NCBI RefSeq assembly: GCF_002863865.1
Contig: NZ_CP022684.1
Span: forward strand, 4,531,990 to 4,595,989
DNA: 64,000 nt
Source of the DNA: Ketobacter alkanivorans
GTDB taxonomy: Bacteria > Pseudomonadota > Gammaproteobacteria > Pseudomonadales > Ketobacteraceae
Reading direction: 5' to 3'
Below the pieces are notes generated by a model, which worked only from the letters and a program-made list of their open reading frames with translations, had not been told where the DNA came from and did no database searches. Positions 24,289-32,373 of the stretch are shown piece after piece. A program made the position numbers and the translations under genes. Each line of letters opens with the position of its first letter. Positions within the stretch are counted from its first letter, which is position 1.

Positions 24289-26397
24289 ATGTCGGAGCAA
24301 TTGGAAAAGCAGGTGCACTACCGGGTTTGTCACCTGTGTGAGGCCATGTGTGGACTTGAACTCACCACCCAGGGTGATCAGGTGTTAACGGTAAAAGGCG
24401 ATGAACAAGACCCGTTCAGCAAAGGGTATGTGTGTCCAAAATCCACAGCTATCACGGATATTCATGAAGATCCTGACCGAATTCGTCAGCCCATGCAACG
24501 GGTGGGAGATCGCTGGCAGCCCATTGCCTGGGACAAGGCTTTCGATCTAGTAGCCAAGCGTTTGGTGGACATTCAGGCGCAATATGGCAATAACGCAGTC
24601 GGCATCTATCTGGGAAATCCCTCGGTGCATAATTGGGGCATGCTCACCCATGGTTCCAATTTCTTCAAACCGTTGAAAACCAAGGCCCGTTTCTCTGCCA
24701 CCTCGGTGGATCAGTTACCTCATCAATTAATGTGCTACTGGATGTACGGTCATCAAGTCCAGGTGCCGGTGCCGGACATTGATCGCACCGATTACCTCAT
24801 CATTGTGGGTGGTAACCCTATGGCGTCCAACGGCAGCCTGTGGAGCGTGCCTGGGTTTCGCTTACGGGCCAAGGCATTACAGAAGCGGGGCGGTAAGTTG
24901 GTTGTGATTGACCCCCGTCGCTCTGAAACGGCGGCAATAGCGGATCAGCATGCGTTTATCCGCCCCGGCACCGATGCCTTCCTGCTGCTGGCCATGGCGC
25001 GCGAGATCTTCGTCAACGGATGGGTGAAAACGGGACATCTTAGTGAGCATCTTGCTGATTTGGATCGGGCCGAGCAGGCGGTAGCCCCGTTTACCCTCGA
25101 GCTGGCCGCTGACAAAACTGGCGTTCCGGCAGCAACAGTTCGCCAGCTGGCCTATGATCTGGCGCACACTGAAAATGCGGTGATCTACGGCCGTATGGGC
25201 ATTTCTGTGCAGCAGTTTGGTGCCATCTGCCAGTGGGGCATTCAGCTGCTGAACATTATTACCGGCCATCTGGATGTGCCCGGTGGTTACACCCTCAGCC
25301 TGCCTGCGGTGGACATGGTGTGGGGGCCGATGAATAAGGCTGGCCATTTCGATGTGTGGCAGACACGGGTGCGAGGGCTGCCTGAATTCGGTGGGGAGTT
25401 ACCCTGTAGCGCGCTTGCCGAAGAGATCCTGACCCCTGGTGAGGGGCAGATCAAAGCCATGATTACCGGTGCTGGCAACCCGGTGCTGTCTACGCCTAAT
25501 GGTGAGCAACTCGAAGCGGGCCTGGAAGGGCTGGAATTCATGGTGTCCATTGACTTTTACATCAATGAGACCACCCGGTTTGCCGATATTATTCTGCCCC
25601 CCACCAGCCCCTTGGAACACGATCACTATGATCTGGCGCTGGCACCTTTCGCTGTACGCAACATCGCTAAATACAGTCAGGCCGTGTTCGACAAGCCAGC
25701 GGGCGCGTTGCACGACTGGGAGATTCTTTCTGCTCTGGGTGAGCGCGTCAGTGCATTGAAAGGGGTGCAACCGGCACCGGTGTTCCCACCGGAAATGGTG
25801 TTGAATATGGGCCTACAAAGTGGCCCGTATAAAGATGAGCTTAATTTACAAGTGTTGAAGGATAACCCCCACGGTCTGGACATGGGGCCTCACGCTACCC
25901 AGTTTCCCGAGCGTTTGGTTCATGGTGACAAGTTGATTCGCTGTGCACCAGAGCCCGTGTTAAAGGATCTGGAGCGGTTGCTGGAGCAGGAACCCGACAG
26001 TGAAGACATGCCGTTTCGCTTGATCGGCCGCCGCCATGTGCGCAGCAACAATAGCTGGATGCATAATTACCAGCGTTTGGTTAAAGGTAAGGGGCGTTGC
26101 CAGCTTATGATGCATCCAGATGACGCCACCAAACTGGGTTTGCAAACCGGGCAGGCCGTGAAAGTCAGTTCCCGGGTGGGTGAGGTAATTGCCGAGCTGG
26201 AGGCCACCGACGAAGTGATGCCCGGTGTGGTGAGCTTGCCCCATGGTTGGGGCCACGGCCGCAAGGGGGTTAAAGCGGGTATTGCCCAGGCCCACCCTGG
26301 CGTGAGCGTAAATGACCTTACCGATGATCAGTTTGTGGATGAATTGTCCGGTAATGCGGCTCTTAACGGGGTGCCAGTGGCCATTATTGGGGCCTGA
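24289..26397 (+). CDS. Molybdopterin (bis-MGD) oxidoreductase, catalytic subunit
   Basis: A 702-aa DMSO-reductase-family enzyme. The N-terminus carries a [4Fe-4S] motif CHLCEAMC and the fourth Cys in GYVCPKS. This is followed by the MGD-binding domains (NAVGIYLGNPSVHNWG, IIVGGNPMASNGSLWSVPGFR, VVIDPRRSETAAIADQHAFIRPGTDAF) and a C-terminal dinucleotide domain with PHGWGHGRKG. The metal-ligand position near SVDQLPHQL cannot be assigned with certainty. There is no Tat signal and no partner iron-sulfur or membrane subunit next to it, so it is probably cytoplasmic with a soluble partner. The start at 24289 has AGAGGA upstream; the substrate is unknown. It follows hyuB by 30 bp. Confidence 0.88.
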   Translation: MSEQLEKQVHYRVCHLCEAMCGLELTTQGDQVLTVKGDEQDPFSKGYVCPKSTAITDIHEDPDRIRQPMQRVGDRWQPIAWDKAFDLVAKRLVDIQAQYGNNAVGIYLGNPSVHNWGMLTHGSNFFKPLKTKARFSATSVDQLPHQLMCYWMYGHQVQVPVPDIDRTDYLIIVGGNPMASNGSLWSVPGFRLRAKALQKRGGKLVVIDPRRSETAAIADQHAFIRPGTDAFLLLAMAREIFVNGWVKTGHLSEHLADLDRAEQAVAPFTLELAADKTGVPAATVRQLAYDLAHTENAVIYGRMGISVQQFGAICQWGIQLLNIITGHLDVPGGYTLSLPAVDMVWGPMNKAGHFDVWQTRVRGLPEFGGELPCSALAEEILTPGEGQIKAMITGAGNPVLSTPNGEQLEAGLEGLEFMVSIDFYINETTRFADIILPPTSPLEHDHYDLALAPFAVRNIAKYSQAVFDKPAGALHDWEILSALGERVSALKGVQPAPVFPPEMVLNMGLQSGPYKDELNLQVLKDNPHGLDMGPHATQFPERLVHGDKLIRCAPEPVLKDLERLLEQEPDSEDMPFRLIGRRHVRSNNSWMHNYQRLVKGKGRCQLMMHPDDATKLGLQTGQAVKVSSRVGEVIAELEATDEVMPGVVSLPHGWGHGRKGVKAGIAQAHPGVSVNDLTDDQFVDELSGNAALNGVPVAIIGA

Positions 26398-26435
26398 AAC
26401 CACAAACTGTCTATGGTGTTAGCAAGGCTGTGTTT

Positions 26436-26444
26436 TGCTACAAT
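26436..26444 (+). promoter_or_regulatory. Extended -10 promoter of grxD
   Basis: TGCTACAAT is an extended -10 element (TGn followed by TACAAT). No good -35 is present. It sits about 30 bp upstream of the grxD ATG. Confidence 0.45.
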
Positions 26445-26473
26445 AGCGCAACTTTTACATTGGTAGGTGCAAT

Positions 26474-26797
26474 ATGGAAACGCTTGACGTCATTAAAGAT
26501 CAAATCAGTAGCAACCCGGTGTTGTTGTACATGAAAGGTTCACCGCAATTTCCTCAGTGTGGTTTTTCCGCCCGCGCCGTGGAAGCATTGATGACGGTGG
26601 GTAAGCCTTTCGCATACGTCAATATTCTTGAGCACCCTGATATCCGGGCTGAGCTGCCCAAGTATGCTAATTGGCCGACATTCCCACAGCTATGGGTGGC
26701 CGGTGAACTGGTCGGTGGCAGTGATATCATTCTGGAGATGGCTCAACAGGGCGAGTTAAAAACGATTGTTGAAGAAGCGGCTGGGCAGACTGAATAA
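26474..26797 (+). CDS. grxD: Monothiol glutaredoxin Grx4 (GrxD)
   Basis: A 107-aa monothiol glutaredoxin with the CGFS active site (C29 in FPQCGFSARAV), WPTFPQLWVAGELVGGSDI and a preceding KGSPQ segment. Proteins of this class bind a glutathione-coordinated [2Fe-2S] cluster as dimers and deliver it in iron-sulfur assembly. Length is normal. It has its own extended -10 promoter and is followed by a strong intrinsic terminator, so it is monocistronic. Confidence 0.97.
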   Translation: METLDVIKDQISSNPVLLYMKGSPQFPQCGFSARAVEALMTVGKPFAYVNILEHPDIRAELPKYANWPTFPQLWVAGELVGGSDIILEMAQQGELKTIVEEAAGQTE

Positions 26798-26820
26798 CCG
26801 TTTGCACTGTGCCTGATAAA

Positions 26821-26844
26821 AGAGCGCCTAAAGGCGCTCTTTTT
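26821..26844 (+). terminator. Intrinsic terminator of grxD
   Basis: AGAGCGCC (26821-26828), a TAAA loop and GGCGCTCT (26833-26840) form an 8-bp GC-rich stem followed by a T run. Confidence 0.9.
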
Positions 26845-26875
26845 GGTTTTAACTCCGATGACATGCCAGTGTAAC

Positions 26876-29257
26876 TTAGGCGCCGATGCGATTAAGCCCG
26901 GCCAGGTGAACCCTGCTTTTGTTTCGAAAGTGTTCTTCAAAAAAGCGCATGGCCTCATCCGGTTCGGTTGGTCGCGCAAAGTAAAAGCCTTGAATGTAAT
27001 CACACTCACGTTGTTGCAGCAGATCCAGTTGTTCTTTGGTTTCCACTCCCTCCGCCACTACATGCAGATTCAGGCTTTTTGCCAAACCGATAATGGCTTC
27101 CAGAACTTTCAGTGATTCTGGCTGGGAATCAATATCCCGAATAAAGGTGCGATCAATCTTCAAGGTATCGATCGGGAACTTCAGCAGATAGGCCAGGGAT
27201 GAGTACCCTGTACCAAAATCATCCAGGGCAATACGAACCCCCAGAGCCTTGATCTGATTTAACAATTCTACGGCGTGTTTTTCGTTCTGCATCAGGCCGG
27301 ATTCGGTGATTTCTACCTCTAGCTGATGGGGCTCGATGTCATAGGCATCCAGCGCATCCTTAATAGTTTGCAGCGGGTTGCCGTAGTTTAATTGCACTGG
27401 GGACAGGTTGGTGGAAACTGTGATGTTCCTGAACCCTTTTTTGTTCCAGTATTCGATCTGACGGCAGGTTTGCTCGATCGCCCAGTCACCTAAATTCTGA
27501 ATATAGCCGGTATCCTCCGCCAGCGGGATGAAGACACCGGGGCTAATCATGCCTTTTTCGCTGTGATTCCACCGCATCAGGTTTTCAAACTCAAAGCGCA
27601 TTTCACCGAACAGGGGCACTTTTGGTTGATAGTGAAGAACGAATTCATTGTTCGCGAGGGCAGAGCGCATCGAGGCTTCCAGCTCAATCCGTTCCAGCAC
27701 GGGTTTGTTCATTTTGGAATCGTAGAAACGGGAGTTGTTCTTTCCACTGGCTTTTGCCGCATACATGGCAGTATCAGCATTTTTGAGCAGAGCTTCCGGG
27801 GTGCGGCCATCTTTCGGGAACATGGAGATACCGATACTGGCGCTGGTAAATACTTCATTTTCGTTGAGGTTAAAGGGCTTAGACAGTTTTTGCAGAATAC
27901 GGTTGGCCACTTTAGCGGCTTCTTCCGGGGAATTGATTTTGGATAGCACCAGTGTGAATTCATCGCCACCCAAGCGCGCAATCATGGATTCTTTCTCACG
28001 CAGTGCCAGCGGGTGGGTAGGTGCCACCATATCGTGACTGCGAACGCACTCTTTGAGGCGACCGCTCACCCGCATTAAGAGTTCATCACCCACTTCATGG
28101 CCGAGCCCATCATTAATGTGTTTGAAGTTATCCAGATCAAAAAACAGTATCGCGACTTGGTGCCCGGAGACTTGCGATTTTTCAATCAGCTGTTGAATGG
28201 TGTCGATAAAACTTACTTTGTTGGGAAGCCCCGTAAGCGCATCGAAGTAGGCGAGTTCTTCAATGTGCTGGGAAGTATCGTGCAGGTGTTCTCGCATGGA
28301 TTCGAACGATTGCGACAGCTCGCCCAGCTCGTCGGCGCGATTCAGCACTTTGACGGCATTAAAGTTGCCATTGCTGATATTGGTAACCAGGCTCTGCAGG
28401 CGTCTGAGAGGATTGGTCACCAGAACGGCTACGCTGCGATGCAGTATCAACAAACTGAGCAGCCCAGCAGCAATAGCGACATAACTCAGCATGTTATTCA
28501 GTGCTTCGCTGGCGGCGTCCATATCAACCATTGGAGTGAGGGAAATCATTTGCAGAGAATCAGCGATGTTACGAGTGTTCACCAGATAGCGGTTGCTGTT
28601 CCAATGAATGGTGTTGCCATCCTCTATCTTGGCAGTGGAGATCAGCTCTCTAATAGACCGGTCTTCTGTCAGGATCGTTTGTTTGGCCAGCAGTATCAAC
28701 AGGACATGCGATGCACGTCGAGTGTTTTGTATGAAGCTTTCCAGTTGCTCAAGTTGTACTACGGTTCTTATTTTTAACCCAGAATCAGCGCCGTACTGGG
28801 TGATATATGACTGTGTCAGGGCAAGGTACAGATGTTGCCCGTCGTTGAAAAACATAGATGGCTGATTGGTCCAGCTCTCTGGTATGGAAAAGCCTTTTGG
28901 TAATTCCGTAGCTGCCAGCGTCTGTTTGGAGTCAGACAGAATTTCGGCAAACAGTAGCCTGGGGTGGTGGGCGTGAAACTCGCGCAATGTTTGCTGCAGT
29001 TGATCCGGCTGGTTGGCAGCCTGGCTGATAGCCTGCGCCATGTGGGGGTATGCGGCAATTTCATCCATCAGTTCGTGCCCTTGCCGCGTGGCCACCTTGA
29101 TGCTCCAATGAACCTGATCGCTCAGTATTCGGCTCTGCTCCTGAGATCCGCTCATCATCATGTTTTCAAAATGAGAGCGGGTGATGAAGGCGTTCAATAG
29201 CAGCGGAACCACTACCAGAGGAAACAGAATGGTGAGAAATTTGGTTTGAAGTTTCAT
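26876..29257 (-). CDS. Membrane sensor with HAMP, GGDEF and EAL domains
   Basis: A 793-aa inner-membrane c-di-GMP protein. An N-terminal helix (FLTILFPLVVVPLLLNAF) precedes a periplasmic sensor of about 260 residues. A second membrane segment and a HAMP domain (LQSLVTNISNGNFNAVKVLNRADELG) follow, then GGDEF and EAL. GGDEF is intact (ARLGGDEFTLVLS). A 15-residue insertion separates an RSHD inhibitory-site-like motif from it. The EAL motif reads ENL (EFENLMRW), but the metal and catalytic residues (NLS, EITES, DDFGTGYSSLAYL, KIDRTFI) are kept, so phosphodiesterase activity is plausible. The start at 29257 (MKLQTKFLT) is preferred over 29353, which adds a non-conserved stretch. The gene stands alone. 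Confidence 0.93.
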   Translation of the reverse strand: MKLQTKFLTILFPLVVVPLLLNAFITRSHFENMMMSGSQEQSRILSDQVHWSIKVATRQGHELMDEIAAYPHMAQAISQAANQPDQLQQTLREFHAHHPRLLFAEILSDSKQTLAATELPKGFSIPESWTNQPSMFFNDGQHLYLALTQSYITQYGADSGLKIRTVVQLEQLESFIQNTRRASHVLLILLAKQTILTEDRSIRELISTAKIEDGNTIHWNSNRYLVNTRNIADSLQMISLTPMVDMDAASEALNNMLSYVAIAAGLLSLLILHRSVAVLVTNPLRRLQSLVTNISNGNFNAVKVLNRADELGELSQSFESMREHLHDTSQHIEELAYFDALTGLPNKVSFIDTIQQLIEKSQVSGHQVAILFFDLDNFKHINDGLGHEVGDELLMRVSGRLKECVRSHDMVAPTHPLALREKESMIARLGGDEFTLVLSKINSPEEAAKVANRILQKLSKPFNLNENEVFTSASIGISMFPKDGRTPEALLKNADTAMYAAKASGKNNSRFYDSKMNKPVLERIELEASMRSALANNEFVLHYQPKVPLFGEMRFEFENLMRWNHSEKGMISPGVFIPLAEDTGYIQNLGDWAIEQTCRQIEYWNKKGFRNITVSTNLSPVQLNYGNPLQTIKDALDAYDIEPHQLEVEITESGLMQNEKHAVELLNQIKALGVRIALDDFGTGYSSLAYLLKFPIDTLKIDRTFIRDIDSQPESLKVLEAIIGLAKSLNLHVVAEGVETKEQLDLLQQRECDYIQGFYFARPTEPDEAMRFFEEHFRNKSRVHLAGLNRIGA

Positions 29258-29459
29258 ATACCAGCAATTACCAGCAACAGCATAAATTTGGGCGCTGTGT
29301 TCAGTATAGAGAGCCGAATAGATTAACGTGGGGCTATTGAGCCGCTCACGCATAGAAAATTCGATGCTTTAGAGCTAATTGCTTATTCCTAAACAGTTTT
29401 TCGGTTTTTCTTTCAATTCTGATAGTGTGAAGTTCGTCACAACTTGGAGGGTGAACCCT

Positions 29460-29768
29460 ATGCCGACTTCTCGGTTTCTTCACGACGTACGCATCTTTGA
29501 TGAGCATGGTACGCATGTTATAGGGCACGTAATGTCGGTGGATGATGGCGGGTTGCTGATGCTGTCTGATGTTGCCATCGAATCCGAACAAGAACTTTCC
29601 TTTATGCTTGAGGATGTTACCCGCATGGAGTCAGGCAAGATGGCAATGTTTTCTGCCACTTGTGGCTCTTGCGAAGTAGTGCAAAGCATACTGGATATGT
29701 ATCAGGTCCGTTTAAACTTTACCCATCTGTCGGCGGCAGCAGGTAAGGTAACCAAAGCGTTGCACTGA
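29460..29768 (+). CDS. Small PilZ-like protein
   Basis: A 102-aa cytosolic protein. GHVMSVDDGGLLML resembles the central strand and Gly-Gly turn of PilZ domains, but the N-terminal RxxxR c-di-GMP-binding motif is missing (RFLHDVR instead). It may be a non-binding PilZ variant or an adaptor. The start at 29460 is chosen because GGAGG lies at 29445-29449; longer in-frame readings have no ribosome binding site. It diverges from the neighbouring GGDEF-EAL gene, consistent with a signalling link, though this is inference. Confidence 0.6.
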   Translation: MPTSRFLHDVRIFDEHGTHVIGHVMSVDDGGLLMLSDVAIESEQELSFMLEDVTRMESGKMAMFSATCGSCEVVQSILDMYQVRLNFTHLSAAAGKVTKALH

Positions 29769-29864
29769 GCTGCACTTAAGAAATTCCGCTGTGGGGCTTG
29801 ACGAATTCCAGTTGCTGATAGAGTCTAACTGGATCAATAACTCCATGGTTTATTAAGGAATTTT

Positions 29865-31265
29865 ATGGACTGGCCGGTTCAAGTTGTGGATTGCCTGGCG
29901 GGCAAGATCGCCGTTGGGGAAACGCTTACTCTCAAAGGGTGGGTGCGTACGCGCCGTGATTCCAAAGCGGGTTTTTCGTTCATTAATCTTCACGATGGCT
30001 CCTGCTTCGATGGTATACAGGTTGTTGCTGATGGCAGTTTGCCCAATTATGAAACCGACATTCTCAAGTTGGGTGCAGGGTGTAGCATCACGGTCAGTGG
30101 CGAAGTGGTGGCCTCCCAAGGCAAAGAGCAGGCTCTAGAGATTAAAGCTGTGGCAATTGAGGTTATGGGCTGGGTCGACGATCCGGAATCCTATCCGGTT
30201 GCCAAGAAACGCCACACCTTTGAGTATCTTCGTACGGTTGCCCACTTGCGGCCTCGGACCAATACCTTCGGTGCGATCGCCAGAATTCGCAATACAGCGT
30301 CTCAAGCCATTCATCGTTATTTTCATGAGCGCAATTTCTATTGGGTAAATACGCCAATTATCACTGCAAGTGATTGTGAAGGGGCCGGAGAAATGTTCCG
30401 GGTCAGCACCTTGGACCTGCTCAATCTTCCCAAAGACGATAAGGGTGGTGTGGACTTCTCTCAGGATTTTTTTGCGGATGAAGCGTTCCTTACCGTTTCC
30501 GGCCAGCTCAATGGTGAGGCCTATTGTACGGCTCTCTCCCGCATTTATACCTTTGGCCCCACGTTTCGGGCGGAAAACTCCCATACCAGCCGTCATTTGG
30601 CCGAGTTCTGGATGGTGGAGCCGGAGCTGGCTTTTGCGGATCTGCAGGATAACGCCGATATGGCCGAGGAGTTCCTGCAGTTTGTGTTTAAGGCGGTGCT
30701 GGAAGAACGCGGCGATGATATGGCTTTCTTTGCCCAGCATATAAACCCGGGTGCCATCAGCAGATTGGAAAATGTGGTGTCGTCCCAGTTTGTGCGTATG
30801 GATTATTCTGAGGCAATACGGATACTGGAGAACTGTGGCAAAACGTTCGAGTACCCGGTGCAATGGGGCCTCGACCTGCAGTCAGAGCACGAGCGTTATC
30901 TGGCCGAAGAGCATGTTGGCAGACCGGTTATTCTCATGAACTATCCGCAAGAAATTAAAGCCTTTTATATGCGGCAGAATGAAGACGGCAAGACCTGTGC
31001 TGCGATGGATGTGCTGGCTCCGGGCATTGGTGAGATCATCGGTGGTAGTCAAAGGGAAGAGCGCCTGGACATCCTGGATGCAAAAATGGAGGCATTAGGG
31101 CTGGAAAAAAATCTGTGGTGGTACCGAGACTTACGACGCTACGGCACCATTCCTCATGCAGGTTTTGGCCTGGGCTTTGAGCGGTTATTAAATTACATCA
31201 CCGGTATGGAAAATATTCGAGACGCGATTCCGTTCCCTCGGGTTCCGGGCAGCGCGCAATTTTAA
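29865..31265 (+). CDS. asnS: Asparaginyl-tRNA synthetase AsnS
   Basis: A 466-aa class IIb synthetase charging tRNA-Asn. The OB-fold anticodon-binding domain (GWVRTRRDSKAGFSFINLHDGSCFD) is at about residues 20-110. The catalytic core includes EGAGEMFRVSTLDL, TFGPTFRAENSHTSRHLAEFWMVEPE (motif 2) and GFGLGFERLLNYITG (motif 3). Similarity to the E. coli enzyme runs full length. A TAAGGA sequence lies seven bases before the ATG. Its stop is followed by a 152-bp gap containing a striking inverted repeat. Confidence 0.98.
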   Translation: MDWPVQVVDCLAGKIAVGETLTLKGWVRTRRDSKAGFSFINLHDGSCFDGIQVVADGSLPNYETDILKLGAGCSITVSGEVVASQGKEQALEIKAVAIEVMGWVDDPESYPVAKKRHTFEYLRTVAHLRPRTNTFGAIARIRNTASQAIHRYFHERNFYWVNTPIITASDCEGAGEMFRVSTLDLLNLPKDDKGGVDFSQDFFADEAFLTVSGQLNGEAYCTALSRIYTFGPTFRAENSHTSRHLAEFWMVEPELAFADLQDNADMAEEFLQFVFKAVLEERGDDMAFFAQHINPGAISRLENVVSSQFVRMDYSEAIRILENCGKTFEYPVQWGLDLQSEHERYLAEEHVGRPVILMNYPQEIKAFYMRQNEDGKTCAAMDVLAPGIGEIIGGSQREERLDILDAKMEALGLEKNLWWYRDLRRYGTIPHAGFGLGFERLLNYITGMENIRDAIPFPRVPGSAQF

Positions 31266-31341
31266 GGTAGAATATTCATCTGGGCGGCCTAATTAATATA
31301 GCTATTTTGCAGGCAGAGCCAGCGTCACATAACTATCCTTA

Positions 31342-31384
31342 TGACACACAAAAAGTATACGGATAATGTGCTTTTTGTGTGTCA
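31342..31384. repeat. Perfect 14-bp inverted repeat downstream of asnS
   Basis: TGACACACAAAAAG (31342-31355) and CTTTTTGTGTGTCA (31371-31384) form a perfect 14-bp inverted repeat around a 15-nt loop. It lacks a following T run and a GC-rich base, so it is not a standard intrinsic terminator. It could be an operator for the downstream hydrolase gene or an RNA hairpin. Confidence 0.75.
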
Positions 31385-31417
31385 ATATGCCGCCATATTT
31401 ATCTATAAGCCCCGCTG

Positions 31418-32368
31418 TTGTTGTTCGAGGTTGAAACCGATTTGAGTTTTTTTGAATCCCAGGAATTGAAAAGTCTGAGTCGCTATGTGCGTGGTTATCT
31501 TGGAGGGCTGCGCTCTCTGTGTATGGATATCGAGGGCGAAGAATTCAAGTATTTAGAAGGCGGAGAAGGGGATACCCTCATCTTTTTGCACGGCGTGATG
31601 GGCTCAAAAACCCAATGGCGTACCCTGATGCAAGCCTACACCAGCCATTATCATGTGGTTGCAGTGGATGTGCCCGGCTTGTGTTTGCATCAATCATTTG
31701 CACAGAAAAAACATACCTTACGCCAAATTACATTATGGCTAGAGCGGGTGGTAACTCGCCTGCGGGCGGATCGTGTGCATTTGGTTTGCCACTCCCTTGG
31801 TTGTGCGGTGGGCGCGTATTTTGCCGCGACTCGTCCAGAGATGGTGAAGTCTGCGGCCTTCCTGTCATTCCCGGACGTGTTCAGCAACAAGGGCCAAGTG
31901 TTTCGCAATTTATTGGCAGAGATGGATAACGTAGTGAGCACGGCGGATATAGCCCCTCTTGCCGACTACTATCGTCGCTCCTATGCCAACCCGCCCAGCA
32001 TTCCTAATATTGTATTGCGCTACAACCTAAGAGAAGTGCGAAAGCAGCGAGACCGGGTGTTGCAATCCATGCGGGAGTTTAGTGATTCCGGGCCTTTATT
32101 GATGGCGCAGATTCGGCAGATCAAAGTTCCCTGCCTGATAGTGAACGGAGATGTTGACAATATCTCGCCCCTGTTCGATGAGAGCTTTTGGCAGCTTAAT
32201 GTGCCCGGTCACTACTTTGTTGAGCTGAATGAGTGTGGACACTTACCCCATTTGGAAAAACCCGATGAGGTGATCTATGAGCACCGCCGTTTCATTGAGC
32301 GCGTGGGTAAAACTGAATACCAAGGCCCCTCCGACGATACCGGTAAGTATGGCATCATTCTGGACTGA
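31418..32368 (+). CDS. Alpha/beta hydrolase
   Basis: A 316-aa alpha/beta-fold hydrolase with oxyanion segment FLHGVMGSKTQWR and nucleophile elbow CHSLGC (S126). The acid is in IVNGDVDNISP and the catalytic His in ECGHLPHLEKP. No signal peptide is present, so it is cytosolic; the substrate is unknown. The start is uncertain: there is no ATG before the conserved core. TTG codons at 31418 and 31442 are possible, and the latter has a GAGG sequence 11 bases upstream. It converges on the flagellin gene with 5 bp between stops. Confidence 0.85.
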   Translation: MLFEVETDLSFFESQELKSLSRYVRGYLGGLRSLCMDIEGEEFKYLEGGEGDTLIFLHGVMGSKTQWRTLMQAYTSHYHVVAVDVPGLCLHQSFAQKKHTLRQITLWLERVVTRLRADRVHLVCHSLGCAVGAYFAATRPEMVKSAAFLSFPDVFSNKGQVFRNLLAEMDNVVSTADIAPLADYYRRSYANPPSIPNIVLRYNLREVRKQRDRVLQSMREFSDSGPLLMAQIRQIKVPCLIVNGDVDNISPLFDESFWQLNVPGHYFVELNECGHLPHLEKPDEVIYEHRRFIERVGKTEYQGPSDDTGKYGIILD

Positions 32369-32373
32369 TTTTT

